DNA from: Arenibacter nanhaiticus
GTDB lineage: Bacteria > Bacteroidota > Bacteroidia > Flavobacteriales > Flavobacteriaceae
NCBI RefSeq assembly: GCF_900141935.1
Contig: NZ_FQYX01000004.1
Location: forward strand, 179,733 to 243,732
Reading direction: 5' to 3'
Length of the DNA stretch: 64,000 bases
Positions within the stretch are counted from its first letter, which is position 1. Every line of letters begins with the position of its first letter. A model generated the notes under the pieces. The model was not told the DNA's origin. It saw only the letters and a program-made list of their open reading frames with translations, and searched no databases. This document shows positions 1-8,821 of this stretch, piece by piece. The position numbers and the translations under genes are program-made.

Positions 1-1550
1 CCTACCTGAGGAATCAGTACGTAATCAGGGAAAATGGCGAAGATAAATTAGTCCAAAATTCCAATGCTAAAAAACAGCGCAGTTCGGGTTACGATCAAAT
101 TAACCTGATGCAAAAAATTGCCTTTAAACCCAACAACAATTGGAATATAAACCTGAATACCTTTTATTCGGAAACTTCGGATTATGCTAGGTACGATAGA
201 TTGATAAGGCCTTCTAAGGACAATACAGGATTGCGTTCGGCAGAATGGTATTATGGACCCCAAAAGTGGTTTATGGGGAACCTTCAGTTGGTTCAAAACG
301 GAAAGGGAAGCTTTTATGACGGATTAAAAATCACCACGGCCTATCAAAATTTTCAAGAGAGCAGAAACGATAGAGGGTTTCAAAAAGACATCCGCTTTTC
401 TACCAAAGAAAACGTAGACGCCTATTCTGTCAATGTCGATTTCGAAAACAAAAGAATGGGTAGTCTTAGGCTGTACTACGGAACCGAATACGTTTTTAAT
501 AAGGTGGGTTCTACAGGAAGTGAGGAAGATATCACAACCGGTGCCACCATGGCTTCGGCCTCTAGATATCCGGACGGCGCCTCTTGGCAAACCTTGGCCG
601 GTTATATTAGTGGGGAGCTAAAAACCAAGCCTAATTTTACGTTTTTATCGGGCCTGCGGTATAGCCACGTATGGGTCGATGCTACTTTTGACAAGACTTT
701 CTACCCTTTTCCTTTCGATAATGCCACCCTTAGTACCGGAGCTTTGACGGGGAGCTTGGGTATTAGTTGGTTTCCTAAGACCGATCTGCAGATTACCTCC
801 AATGCCTCTACCGGATTTAGGGCGCCTAATGTAGATGATATAGGAAAAATATTCGATTCCGAACCCGGAAAGGTAGTGGTGCCCAACCCAGATTTGGAAC
901 CAGAATATGCCTATAATTTTGAAGTGGGGGCACAGAAAAATTTTAATGATCGCGTAATGCTCAAGGCAACGACCTTTTACACCTATTTGGTCGATGCTTT
1001 GGTGCGCAGGGATTTCTACTTTAACGGGGAAAACCAAATTGAGTATAATGGGGAAATGAGTACGGTGCAGGCCATACAAAATGCCGCTAAATCGTATGTA
1101 TACGGCTTCGAAATAGGCTTAGATGCCTTCCTGACCGAAAAACTATCCCTGGTTTCCAATCTTACCATCACTAAGGGAATAGAGGAAGAAACAGATGGTT
1201 CCGATTCTCCAGGACGTCATGTGGCACCTACTTTTGGCGATTTCCATGTGATATGGAAGAATCAAAAGTTGAAAACAGACCTCTTTCTCAATTTTAACGA
1301 TAAAATTGCTCACGAAGACATGGCGGTTTCCGAACGGAGCAAGGGCTATATATATGCCTCGGATGCTGACGGAAACTCGTATACGCCTTCTTGGTATACC
1401 TTAAATTTTCGCTCGCAATACATGTTTTCACAGGCATTGACGGCTACTTTTAACCTAGAGAATATCACCGATCAAAGGTATCGTTCCTATTCTTCGGGGA
1501 TTGTCGCGCCCGGTATCAATGTCGTCCTGGCCCTGGGGTATAAATTTTAA
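1..1550 (+). CDS. TonB-dependent outer-membrane receptor, C-terminal part (possible haem receptor)
   Basis: The reading frame is open from the left edge (first full codon at base 3), so the N-terminal signal, plug and early barrel lie outside the window. What remains, about 515 residues, is an outer-membrane beta-barrel of the TonB-dependent receptor superfamily: alternating amphipathic strands, many Tyr/Phe/Trp at strand ends, a late NLENITDQRYRSY segment and a C-terminal strand ending in Phe. A GFRAP motif (about 812-826) followed by NPDL (about 880-894) matches the FRAP/NPNL pair described in HmuR/HemR-type haem receptors. Haem or haemoprotein import powered by TonB-ExbBD is therefore a reasonable inference, but FRAP alone also occurs in other receptors such as BtuB-like ones. 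No T-rich terminator hairpin is seen just after the stop. Confidence 0.85.
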   Translation, partial: YLRNQYVIRENGEDKLVQNSNAKKQRSSGYDQINLMQKIAFKPNNNWNINLNTFYSETSDYARYDRLIRPSKDNTGLRSAEWYYGPQKWFMGNLQLVQNGKGSFYDGLKITTAYQNFQESRNDRGFQKDIRFSTKENVDAYSVNVDFENKRMGSLRLYYGTEYVFNKVGSTGSEEDITTGATMASASRYPDGASWQTLAGYISGELKTKPNFTFLSGLRYSHVWVDATFDKTFYPFPFDNATLSTGALTGSLGISWFPKTDLQITSNASTGFRAPNVDDIGKIFDSEPGKVVVPNPDLEPEYAYNFEVGAQKNFNDRVMLKATTFYTYLVDALVRRDFYFNGENQIEYNGEMSTVQAIQNAAKSYVYGFEIGLDAFLTEKLSLVSNLTITKGIEEETDGSDSPGRHVAPTFGDFHVIWKNQKLKTDLFLNFNDKIAHEDMAVSERSKGYIYASDADGNSYTPSWYTLNFRSQYMFSQALTATFNLENITDQRYRSYSSGIVAPGINVVLALGYKF

Positions 1551-1756
1551 AAAACGAATTCCGCCTACAGGCCTAGTGGGGCGTTAAACCAATCGTTTCT
1601 GTAGAGTACAACGAGCCGTCTTTTAAGGGGGGCTTTTGGTGTTTTATACAAGGAAAAATCTCTGGAAGCGCTTACTGCACCATCCGCTCAAATTGTTGTG
1701 CAGTTAAGGTGTTACGGCGGGAAGATGGTATATTCCGATAGTTTTTAGCGGTATTA

Positions 1757-1839
1757 TTTGGGCGTTCCCTCCTTCGTCGGGCGGGCTATTGGCTATATCC
1801 CTTGCGCTGCTGCGGGGATAACGCCGCTATCCCTAACGC
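1757..1839 (+). repeat. Dispersed palindromic repeat, copy A
   Basis: This 83-base element starts with TTTGGGCGTTCCCT and ends with GCTATCCCTAACGC. It closely matches copies at 60589-60672 (same strand), 39490-39573 and 2173-2266 (opposite strand). The ends contain complementary GCGTT and AACGC, and the centre can form an ATCCC...GGGGAT hairpin. It lies between genes and has no coding potential of its own. Similar short elements that begin GGGCGTT and end CCCTAACGC are, to my recollection, common between genes in Flavobacteriaceae. I know of no established function. Confidence 0.85.
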
Positions 1840-2172
1840 TTCTCAGTGAACAATAAACAATTAGCAATTAACAATAAAAAAAGAGTTGTACGTCCCTGAT
1901 AAACCTTGTCAGGGTTTAGATATTGATTTCATTATTAAAGATAAGGAGTTTTTCTTTTCTCTGTTTTCTTTTCTCTGTTTCTTATAGCTAATTGTAAATT
2001 GATTTGGCCCCTTACTGCAAATGCAGGTCCTTGCACTTACTGTTCGGTCCTTTTGTTCATTGAAACTGACCTTTTCGTTCCTTCTCTCACCCAGCACTCC
2101 AATACATATCTATACAGTCTTTGTTCTTTTTTCTCTTTTCTTTTGTCCAAATGGAAAATGGTCACTGTTTTC

Positions 2173-2266
2173 CGCGTTAGGGATTGCAGCGGCATCCTTT
2201 TTTAGCGGCAGCGCCGGCTAAAAAAGATACAGCGGAAAGCCCGCCCCGCAAGGGGAACGCCCAAAA
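2173..2266 (-). repeat. Dispersed palindromic repeat, copy B (diverged centre)
   Basis: Read on the minus strand this 94-base copy has the same ends as copy A (TTTGGGCGTTCCCC and GCAATCCCTAACGCG), but its centre is different and longer: CTTTTTTAGCCGGCGCTGCC followed by GCTAAAAAAGG. That centre is itself a near-perfect hairpin with AGC/GCT and CTTTTTT/AAAAAAG arms. Conserved ends with a variable paired centre are what a structured or mobile element would show. It lies in inverted orientation to copy A. Confidence 0.8.
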
Positions 2267-2480
2267 AACGAGCATCGCTCAGGGAAGTATAGAAAACGAA
2301 TTGAACACCGCTAAAGTAAAAGCCTACTTCTGTTTTGTTTAAAGAATAAGACAGAAAAACGATCGATGTATTGATTTGTAAATCAGTCGGATAGCAGGTG
2401 GATTGAAAATTTTAACATTTTTCAAGTAGGGAGAAGTAGTACTTGGTTGTTTCATATACAAACAAACAAATTAAATTATT

Positions 2481-3440
2481 ATGAAGATTATGAAGAATTT
2501 ATTTAAGATTTCAGGATTGGCGGGAATAGCTTTAATGGCAATGGTGTCATGTAGTAAAAATGACGATACGGCCATGGAAGGGGAATCGTATAATACTAGT
2601 TTTGAAGTAACCGATGCCCCCATAGATAATGCCGATGTAGAAGCTGTTTTTGTAACCATTGCGAATGTTACGGTAGACGGAAAGGCACTGGAAGGATTCA
2701 GTGCTACCACAGTTAACTTGGCCGCCTTGGTAAATGGTAAGACCGCAGCCTTGGGGAACTTGGATTTACAGGCAAGATCGTATTCGGATATTGTATTTGA
2801 ATTGGATTTTGACAAAGACGTAAACGGTGATGCCCCTGGTTGTTACGTAGAAAAGGCAAACGGAGAGAAAGATGCCCTGGTGGCCGCTTCCAACAAAATT
2901 AAGATCACCGATTCTTTTGAAGTACTAGCGCAAGCTAAGAATGTGATCGTAATTGATTTTGACCTTAGAAAAACAATTAAAGAAGAGAAATCCGCCCTGT
3001 CGAGCGACTTTGATTTTGTGACCATGAGCGAGCTTTCTGCCGGAATTAGAACCGTAAATAAAGAAACTACCGGGAAAATTTCTGGTACTGCCAGCGATTC
3101 TCAAAACACTTCCGACAAAATTATCGTTTATGCTTACAAAAAAGGGACGTTCAATGCCGATGTAGAAACAAAAGGAAAAGGTGAAAGTGGAGTGACGTTT
3201 GCTAATGCGGTAACGAGTGCAGAGGTGAAAAAAGGAATAACTTCGTCTTACAGCTTAGATTTCTTGGAAGAAGGGGAGTACGAATTGATCTTTGCTTCTT
3301 ACAAAGAAGAAGGTAATGGGTTTTCTTTTAACTCCTTATTAGAAGTTGAGTCGGCAACAGGATTAAAACTAGGACTTATCGATGTAAACTCTGCTCTTAA
3401 TTTAACAGTTAACGTAAAGGTTACGGGAGCCGTACAATAA
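2481..3440 (+). CDS. DUF4382 domain lipoprotein
   Basis: A 319-residue exported protein. The N-terminus is a lipoprotein signal with lipobox AMVSC (Cys24) followed by KNDD, so it should be anchored in the outer membrane or at the periplasmic face. Residues about 38-190 match the DUF4382 pattern: a start of the type FEVTDAPIDNADVEAVFVTI, then VDG..., VNLAALVNGKTAALGNLDL and YSDIVFELD. The C-terminal third resembles a carboxypeptidase-regulatory-like or Ig-like fold (SGTASD...TSDKIIVYAYKKG). Its function is unknown; DUF4382 proteins in Bacteroidota are usually surface lipoproteins. It is a single gene with its own terminator. A second in-frame ATG lies three codons in, but the first gives the better-spaced signal peptide. 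Confidence 0.8.
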   Translation: MKIMKNLFKISGLAGIALMAMVSCSKNDDTAMEGESYNTSFEVTDAPIDNADVEAVFVTIANVTVDGKALEGFSATTVNLAALVNGKTAALGNLDLQARSYSDIVFELDFDKDVNGDAPGCYVEKANGEKDALVAASNKIKITDSFEVLAQAKNVIVIDFDLRKTIKEEKSALSSDFDFVTMSELSAGIRTVNKETTGKISGTASDSQNTSDKIIVYAYKKGTFNADVETKGKGESGVTFANAVTSAEVKKGITSSYSLDFLEEGEYELIFASYKEEGNGFSFNSLLEVESATGLKLGLIDVNSALNLTVNVKVTGAVQ

Positions 3441-3470
3441 TGGAAAACTTTTCCCCCTTACTTTTAAAAG

Positions 3471-3497
3471 GCTGCCTGAAAAGGCAGCTTTTTTTTT
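3471..3497 (+). terminator. Rho-independent terminator after the DUF4382 gene
   Basis: The arms GCTGCCT and AGGCAGC, with a loop of four bases, are followed by nine T. It lies 30 bases past the stop codon of the DUF4382 gene. Confidence 0.85.
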
Positions 3498-3636
3498 GCG
3501 TTTTTATAGCGCTCGAAGCCATTAAAAACTAAATGAAAGATGATGGCTCCTTTAAATTTATTAGTAGAAAAACTAGCGTATTAACAAAAGATTTTTTTAG
3601 CAGGGGTAAGATGCGTAGAAATTTGTTCGAATTTAG

Positions 3637-3644
3637 TAATTTTG
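3637..3644 (+). promoter_or_regulatory. Probable -7 element of the ileS promoter
   Basis: TAATTTTG matches the Bacteroidota -7 consensus TAnnTTTG and is followed by CAAAC, as often seen. It gives a leader of roughly 30 bases before the ileS ATG at 3678. No well-spaced TTG (-33) element is evident. Confidence 0.5.
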
Positions 3645-3677
3645 CAAACTTAATTTGGACCATTACAACTAGTTAAT

Positions 3678-6600
3678 ATGAAGTTTGAAGAATATAAAGG
3701 ATTAGATTTACCGAAAGTTGCGGAAAGCATTTTGGAGTATTGGAAGGAGAATCAAATATTTGAAAAAAGTGTAACTAGTAGGGAAGGAAAGGAGAGTTAT
3801 GTTTTTTATGAGGGACCTCCATCGGCAAACGGATTGCCAGGAATCCATCATGTGATGGCTCGTACTATCAAGGATATTTTTCCGCGTTACAAAACCATGA
3901 AAGGTTTTCAGGTGAAACGTAAGGCCGGATGGGATACCCATGGACTACCGATAGAATTAGGAGTTGAAAAGGAATTGGGGATCACCAAGGAAGATATTGG
4001 GACCAAAATTTCTGTAGAAGATTACAATGCGGCCTGTAAAAAAGCGGTTATGCGCTATACGGACGTTTGGAACTCCATGACAGAAAAGGTGGGGTATTGG
4101 GTAGATATGGAAGATCCGTATATCACCTATAAATCCAAGTACATGGAATCTGTATGGTGGTTGCTAAAACAGATTTACGACAAAGGACTTATCTATAAAG
4201 GATATACCATACAACCATATTCCCCAAAAGCGGGAACTGGACTAAGTTCGCACGAGCTAAACCAGCCAGGAACCTATCAAGATGTCACCGATACTACTGT
4301 GGTGGCTCAGTTTAAGGTTAAAAAAGAAACCTTGGGCGATAATTTTAAAGGCATAGAAGGCGATATTTTCTTCTTGGCTTGGACGACCACGCCATGGACA
4401 TTGCCATCGAATACTGCCTTGACCGTAGGTCCTAAGATTGATTACGTAGTGGTAAAAACCTTCAATCAATATACTTTTGAACCTATGCATGTGGTACTTG
4501 CCAACACTTTGGTAGGCAAGCAGTTTAGTGGTAAATTCTTTGCTGCTGAAAGTGAAGACGACTTTGCGAACTACAGTTCAAAAGACAAGAAAATCCCTTA
4601 TCAGATCCTTGGAGAAGCCAAGGGAGCAGACCTAGTAGGGGTTCAATACGAACAGTTATTAGACTATACCCTACCATATCAGAATCCGGAAAATGCCTTT
4701 AGGGTCATTGCCGGCGATTTTGTAACTACTGAAGACGGAACGGGAATTGTGCATACCGCACCTACCTTTGGGGCAGATGATGCCTTGGTAGCGAAACAAG
4801 CAACACCAGAGGTGCCGCCGATGTTGGTGTTGGACGAAAATAACAACCCCGTGCCTTTGGTAGATTTACAAGGTAAATTCCGCCCCGAATTAAAGGAACT
4901 CGCAGGGAAATACGTAAAAAACGAATATTACAACGAAGGCGAAGCTCCAGAGAAATCTGTGGATGTAGAGATCGCCATTAAATTAAAGGAAGATAACAGG
5001 GCCTTTAAGGTAGAAAAGTATGTGCATAGCTACCCTAACTGCTGGCGTACAGATAAGCCTATATTGTATTATCCTTTAGATTCTTGGTTTATAAAAATCA
5101 CCGATGTCAAGGACAATATGTTCCAACTGAACCAAACCATCAATTGGAAGCCCAAAGCTACGGGAGAAGGTAGGTTTGGTAACTGGTTGGCGAATGCCAA
5201 TGATTGGAACCTTTCGCGATCTCGTTATTGGGGGATTCCATTGCCAATTTGGCGTACCGATGACGGTAGTGAACAACTCATCATTGGTTCGGTGGCCGAA
5301 CTGAAACAGGAGATGGAAAAGGCCGTGGCGGCCGGAGTGCTCACAGAAGATATCTTTAAGGATTTCGTCGTGGGCGATATGTCCGAAGAGAATTACGATA
5401 AAATAGATTTACATAAAAATATAGTAGATCAGATTACCTTGGTATCCCCTTCGGGAAAACCGATGTCTCGCGAAAGCGATCTGATCGATGTGTGGTTCGA
5501 TAGTGGCTCCATGCCTTATGCGCAATGGCATTACCCCTTCGAAAATAAAGAACTGATCGATGAAGGAAAGACCTTCCCGGCCGATTTTATTGCCGAGGGA
5601 GTAGACCAGACAAGAGGTTGGTTCTATACCCTGCACGCTATTGCTACTATGGTATTTGATTCGGTGGCCTATAAAAACGTAGTGTCTAACGGATTGGTGT
5701 TGGATAAAGAAGGCAAGAAAATGTCCAAACGTTTGGGCAACGCCGTCGATCCTTTCGAAACCATGGAAGAATACGGTCCGGATGCGACACGTTGGTACAT
5801 GATTTCAAATGCCAACCCTTGGGACAATTTAAAGTTCGATGTAGAAGGTATTGCAGAGGTGAAGCGCAAGTTCTTTGGAACACTGTACAATACCTATTCT
5901 TTCTTTGCCATGTATGCCAATTTAGATAAGTTCGATTATTCGGAAGCTGATATTCCTTTATCGGAACGCCCAGAAATAGATCAGTGGATCTTATCTGAAC
6001 TGCATTCCCTGATAAAAACGGTAGATGAGGCCTATGAAGAATACGAGCCCACAAGGGCTACTAGGGCTATTTCCAACTATGTGCAGGAAAACCTGAGCAA
6101 CTGGTACGTGCGTTTAAGCAGAAGACGTTTTTGGAAAGGGGATTATCAATTCGATAAAATATCGGCCTACCAGACCTTGTATACGTGTTTGACTACGGTC
6201 GCTAAATTAGCTGCACCGGTAGCGCCATTTTTTATGGACAGATTATACAAAGATTTAACAAATACAACACATAAAGACTCTTTTGAAAGCGTACATTTAT
6301 CAGACTTTCCAAAGTACGATCTGACCATGGTCAATAAAGACTTGGAAAGTAAAATGGCAAAGGCCCAGACCATTTCGTCCCTGGTCTTGTCTATTCGCCA
6401 AAAAGAAAAGATCAAGGTGCGTCAGCCGCTACAGAAGATTATGATTCCAGTGCTCGATAATAAGCAGAGACAGGAAATAGAAGCGGTGGCCAATCTGATT
6501 AAAACGGAAGTGAATGTTAAGGAAATAGAGCTCCTAGATGATGCTTCCGGGATCTTGGTAAAACAAATAAAACCTAACTTTAAGACCCTAGGGCCTAAGT

Positions 6601-7079
6601 TTGGGAAGGATATGAAGGTTATTGCTGCAGCGGTTTCTCAACTAAATCAGGAAGAAATCCAAAAAATTGAGCAGAATGGCGAAATAATCTTACAACTTGA
6701 AGATAAAAGTATTATTTTACAGCTCCAAGATGTAGAGATATCATCTCAGGATATTGAGGGTTGGTTAGTAGCAAGTTCAGGAGCCTTGACAGTGGCTTTG
6801 GATATTTCTATTACAGAGGACCTAAGAAATGAAGGTATTGCCAGGGAACTGGTCAATAGAATTCAGAATCTGAGAAAAGAATCGGGTTTTGAAGTGACTG
6901 ATAAAATAGATATTAAATTATTGAAGGATGGTTTTGTCGAAGAGGCTGTTGTAAGTAATATGTCTTATATAAAAACGGAAACCTTAGCGGCTGAACTCAA
7001 TTTTGAAGAAACTTTGGAGAAAGGAATTGAGGTTTCTTTCGACGAAATAAATACAAAGTTGTTCATAGTAAAACATTAA
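3678..7079 (+). CDS. ileS: Isoleucine--tRNA ligase
   Basis: Charges tRNA-Ile with isoleucine in the cytoplasm. At 1133 residues it is longer than the roughly 940-residue E. coli type. The class I signature HIGH appears as GLPGIHH (residues 52-58) after GPPSAN, and KMSKR lies at 681-685 in the context EGKKMSKRLGNAVDP. Between them is the CP1 editing domain, with WTTTPWTLPSNTAL and the GTGIVHTAPTFG segment. The C-terminal anticodon-binding region (WILSELHSL...WYVRLSRRRFW) is followed by a long extension. Length and motif form suggest the eukaryote-like type 2 branch, by comparison from memory. It begins the unit ileS, dksA-like gene (gap of 4 bases). Confidence 0.97.
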   Translation: MKFEEYKGLDLPKVAESILEYWKENQIFEKSVTSREGKESYVFYEGPPSANGLPGIHHVMARTIKDIFPRYKTMKGFQVKRKAGWDTHGLPIELGVEKELGITKEDIGTKISVEDYNAACKKAVMRYTDVWNSMTEKVGYWVDMEDPYITYKSKYMESVWWLLKQIYDKGLIYKGYTIQPYSPKAGTGLSSHELNQPGTYQDVTDTTVVAQFKVKKETLGDNFKGIEGDIFFLAWTTTPWTLPSNTALTVGPKIDYVVVKTFNQYTFEPMHVVLANTLVGKQFSGKFFAAESEDDFANYSSKDKKIPYQILGEAKGADLVGVQYEQLLDYTLPYQNPENAFRVIAGDFVTTEDGTGIVHTAPTFGADDALVAKQATPEVPPMLVLDENNNPVPLVDLQGKFRPELKELAGKYVKNEYYNEGEAPEKSVDVEIAIKLKEDNRAFKVEKYVHSYPNCWRTDKPILYYPLDSWFIKITDVKDNMFQLNQTINWKPKATGEGRFGNWLANANDWNLSRSRYWGIPLPIWRTDDGSEQLIIGSVAELKQEMEKAVAAGVLTEDIFKDFVVGDMSEENYDKIDLHKNIVDQITLVSPSGKPMSRESDLIDVWFDSGSMPYAQWHYPFENKELIDEGKTFPADFIAEGVDQTRGWFYTLHAIATMVFDSVAYKNVVSNGLVLDKEGKKMSKRLGNAVDPFETMEEYGPDATRWYMISNANPWDNLKFDVEGIAEVKRKFFGTLYNTYSFFAMYANLDKFDYSEADIPLSERPEIDQWILSELHSLIKTVDEAYEEYEPTRATRAISNYVQENLSNWYVRLSRRRFWKGDYQFDKISAYQTLYTCLTTVAKLAAPVAPFFMDRLYKDLTNTTHKDSFESVHLSDFPKYDLTMVNKDLESKMAKAQTISSLVLSIRQKEKIKVRQPLQKIMIPVLDNKQRQEIEAVANLIKTEVNVKEIELLDDASGILVKQIKPNFKTLGPKFGKDMKVIAAAVSQLNQEEIQKIEQNGEIILQLEDKSIILQLQDVEISSQDIEGWLVASSGALTVALDISITEDLRNEGIARELVNRIQNLRKESGFEVTDKIDIKLLKDGFVEEAVVSNMSYIKTETLAAELNFEETLEKGIEVSFDEINTKLFIVKH

Positions 7080-7083
7080 CATT

Positions 7084-7467
7084 ATGGCAGAAGATTTAAA
7101 AGTAAGGTATGCCGATAAGGATTTGAATGAATTCAGAGTTCTAATCGAAGAAAAAATTGTAAAAGCGAAAAGTCACTTGGAACTGCTTAAAAGTTCTTAT
7201 ATGAACGATGGTAATAACGGTACGGATGATACTTCTCCTACCTTTAAAGCTTTCGAAGAAGGTTCCGAAACCATGAGTAAGGAAGCAAATACCCAGTTGG
7301 CCATTCGTCAGGAAAAGTTTATTAGAGATTTAAAAAATGCTTTGTTGCGTATAGAAAACAAAACCTATGGCATTTGTCGTATCACAGGTAAGCTTATCAG
7401 TAAAGAACGACTAAAATTGGTGCCTCATGCAACATTGAGCATAGAAGCAAAGAATTTACAAGCTTAA
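7084..7467 (+). CDS. TraR/DksA-family protein with a degenerate zinc finger
   Basis: A 127-residue cytoplasmic protein with the DksA/TraR layout: an N-terminal helical hairpin (about residues 10-95) and a C-terminal segment, YGICRITGKLISKERLKLVP, that lines up with the zinc-finger box of DksA. The box normally carries four Cys (CxxC...CxxC); here only the first Cys is kept, the others being Thr, Thr and Lys or nearby residues, so zinc binding is unlikely. DksA proteins bind the RNA polymerase secondary channel and tune rRNA and stress transcription. A similar role here is an inference from the family. It follows ileS by 4 bases and is ended by a strong terminator. Confidence 0.8.
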   Translation: MAEDLKVRYADKDLNEFRVLIEEKIVKAKSHLELLKSSYMNDGNNGTDDTSPTFKAFEEGSETMSKEANTQLAIRQEKFIRDLKNALLRIENKTYGICRITGKLISKERLKLVPHATLSIEAKNLQA

Positions 7468-7482
7468 AAATTTAAAAAAAAA

Positions 7483-7505
7483 AACGCCTCACAAGGCGTT
7501 TTTTT
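7483..7505 (+). terminator. Rho-independent terminator after the DksA-like gene
   Basis: Perfect 7-base arms AACGCCT and AGGCGTT with a CACA loop and a T tract, 15 bases past the stop codon. An A tract before the stem would pair with the T tract and could serve the opposite strand too. Confidence 0.9.
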
Positions 7506-7510
7506 ATGGA

Positions 7511-8131
7511 ATGAAAAAACTGCTTACCTTCCTTATTGCGATGAGCTTGCCTGTTTTGTATGCTCAGAAAATGGTTCATAAAACTTTTCTGAACCCCCAT
7601 ATCACCAATATTCAGATCGATACCAAGGACTGCTTTAAGGTAGACTTGGCTACCATCAACGGATCTGAAATGTCCGTAGAGGGGGTCATGGAAGGGGAGT
7701 ATATGAACAATGTTTTGGTTCAAGTGAAAGAAGAAGGGAACGCGCTATTGGTCAGCGCAGGCTTTCAGCCTAGTTTTTTAGATCCTAACGATAAACTAAG
7801 TGCCCATAAGGTTGTTTCCATAGCACTTAAAATTAGGGTGCCAGAACACCTCCAAGTCTTGGTCTACGGTACCAATGCCAATATCAATGTGAAAGGCCAG
7901 TATGCGGACTTAAAGGTTGTTTTAAACGACGGTAACTGTACCTTGTTCAATGTGGGGGAGAATACGGCCGTAACAACACAAAGTGGTGCTATTGTGCTAG
8001 GGGTAAAAAAAGGTCTCATAAAGGCAAATACCAAATATGGGGTAAAACAAACCGAAAATATTCCCAAGGGAGATGCACATTTTACCCTTAATTCCATTAC
8101 CGGGAATATCAACATTCGGAAAATCGAATAA
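7511..8131 (+). CDS. Secreted protein with adhesin-like (DUF4097-like) beta repeats
   Basis: A 206-residue exported protein. Residues 1-18 form a signal peptide (MKKLLTFLIAMSLPVLYAQ). The rest is all-beta, with short repeating units such as VYGTNANINVKGQYADLKV, LNDGNCTLFNVGENTAV and ITGNINIRKIE. These are typical of the putative-adhesin beta-helix domains named DUF4097/DUF2807. No catalytic motif is seen. It lies between the dksA-like gene and lspA; its start codon follows the terminator hairpin by only a few bases, so its promoter is probably inside or just upstream of that hairpin. The domain assignment is by pattern, not by search. Confidence 0.6.
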   Translation: MKKLLTFLIAMSLPVLYAQKMVHKTFLNPHITNIQIDTKDCFKVDLATINGSEMSVEGVMEGEYMNNVLVQVKEEGNALLVSAGFQPSFLDPNDKLSAHKVVSIALKIRVPEHLQVLVYGTNANINVKGQYADLKVVLNDGNCTLFNVGENTAVTTQSGAIVLGVKKGLIKANTKYGVKQTENIPKGDAHFTLNSITGNINIRKIE

Positions 8132-8170
8132 TATGTCTATTTTTACCGAATCTATATTTTATTGAAAAGA

Positions 8171-8821
8171 ATGAATTTAAAAAAATCCCTTCTATTAATT
8201 GCGCTGATTTTAATCGTAGATCAGGTAAGTAAAATCTATATAAAGACCCATTTTGTTCTTGGCGAATACGTAGATGTTTTTAATTGGTTTAAAATTCTTT
8301 TTATAGAAAATGAAGGGGCAGCTTGGGGGACTAAGCTAAGCGATATATTTCCCATAGCAGATTCCACAGGGAAGCTTGTTTTAACCATTTTTAGATTGTT
8401 TGCAATCGTGGGAATAGGTTACTGGTTGTTGGATACCATCAAGAAAAAATCGTCTACGACCTTAATTTTCGCCGTCTCATTAATCTTTGCTGGGGCATTG
8501 GGTAATATTATAGATTCTGTTTTTTACGGAATGATCTTTAATGATAGTTATGCCCAGGTAGCGACTTTGTTCTCATCAGAGCCGTATGGCAGCCTCTTTC
8601 ATGGGAAGGTTGTAGATATGCTTTACTTTCCTATGGTAGACACCACCTGGCCAAATTGGATACCTGTTGTTGGAGGCAATACCTTTCGCTTTTTCGAACC
8701 TGTATTTAATATTGCCGATACTGCTATTAGTACCGGGGTAGGGATTCTTATTGTCTTTAATAAGAAAGCCTTTGGAGATAGTGTAGAAAAAGTTAAAACG
8801 AATAAATCCGCTGTGGAGTAA
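8171..8821 (+). CDS. lspA: Lipoprotein signal peptidase (signal peptidase II)
   Basis: Inner-membrane aspartyl protease that removes signal peptides from prolipoproteins after lipid attachment. The 216 residues contain four hydrophobic segments. Both catalytic aspartates are in the family motifs: Asp115 in GALGNIIDS and Asp183 in FNIADTAIS. The substrate-contact motif NEGAAWG is also present near residue 45. Compared with the E. coli enzyme there is an insertion of about 40 residues between the two catalytic boxes, which I recall as usual in Bacteroidota. I chose ATG 8171; a TTG three codons upstream (8162) is possible. The last 29 bases overlap the end of the convergent cyclo-ligase gene. 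Several lipoproteins in this window are its expected substrates. Confidence 0.95.
   Translation: MNLKKSLLLIALILIVDQVSKIYIKTHFVLGEYVDVFNWFKILFIENEGAAWGTKLSDIFPIADSTGKLVLTIFRLFAIVGIGYWLLDTIKKKSSTTLIFAVSLIFAGALGNIIDSVFYGMIFNDSYAQVATLFSSEPYGSLFHGKVVDMLYFPMVDTTWPNWIPVVGGNTFRFFEPVFNIADTAISTGVGILIVFNKKAFGDSVEKVKTNKSAVE

Larger units (their letters stand above)
1551..2480. other. 930-base intergenic region carrying an inverted pair of dispersed repeats
   Basis: No convincing gene is present. The region holds two copies of the dispersed repeat (1757-1839 forward, 2173-2266 reverse) around about 330 bases rich in pyrimidine tracts (TTTTCTTTTCTCTG-like). Just after the first copy is a run of AT-rich short words (CAATAAACAATTAGCAATTA-like), a context also seen after the copy at 60589. 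The short open frames inside lack coding character and cross the repeats. The last 200 bases should hold the promoter of the DUF4382 gene, but I do not see a clear TAnnTTTG element. Confidence 0.6.

Noticed and set aside
1909..2221. Short open frames on both strands between repeat copies A and B
   Set aside because: They are built from pyrimidine-rich low-complexity DNA and run into the repeat; no start context or protein-like pattern.
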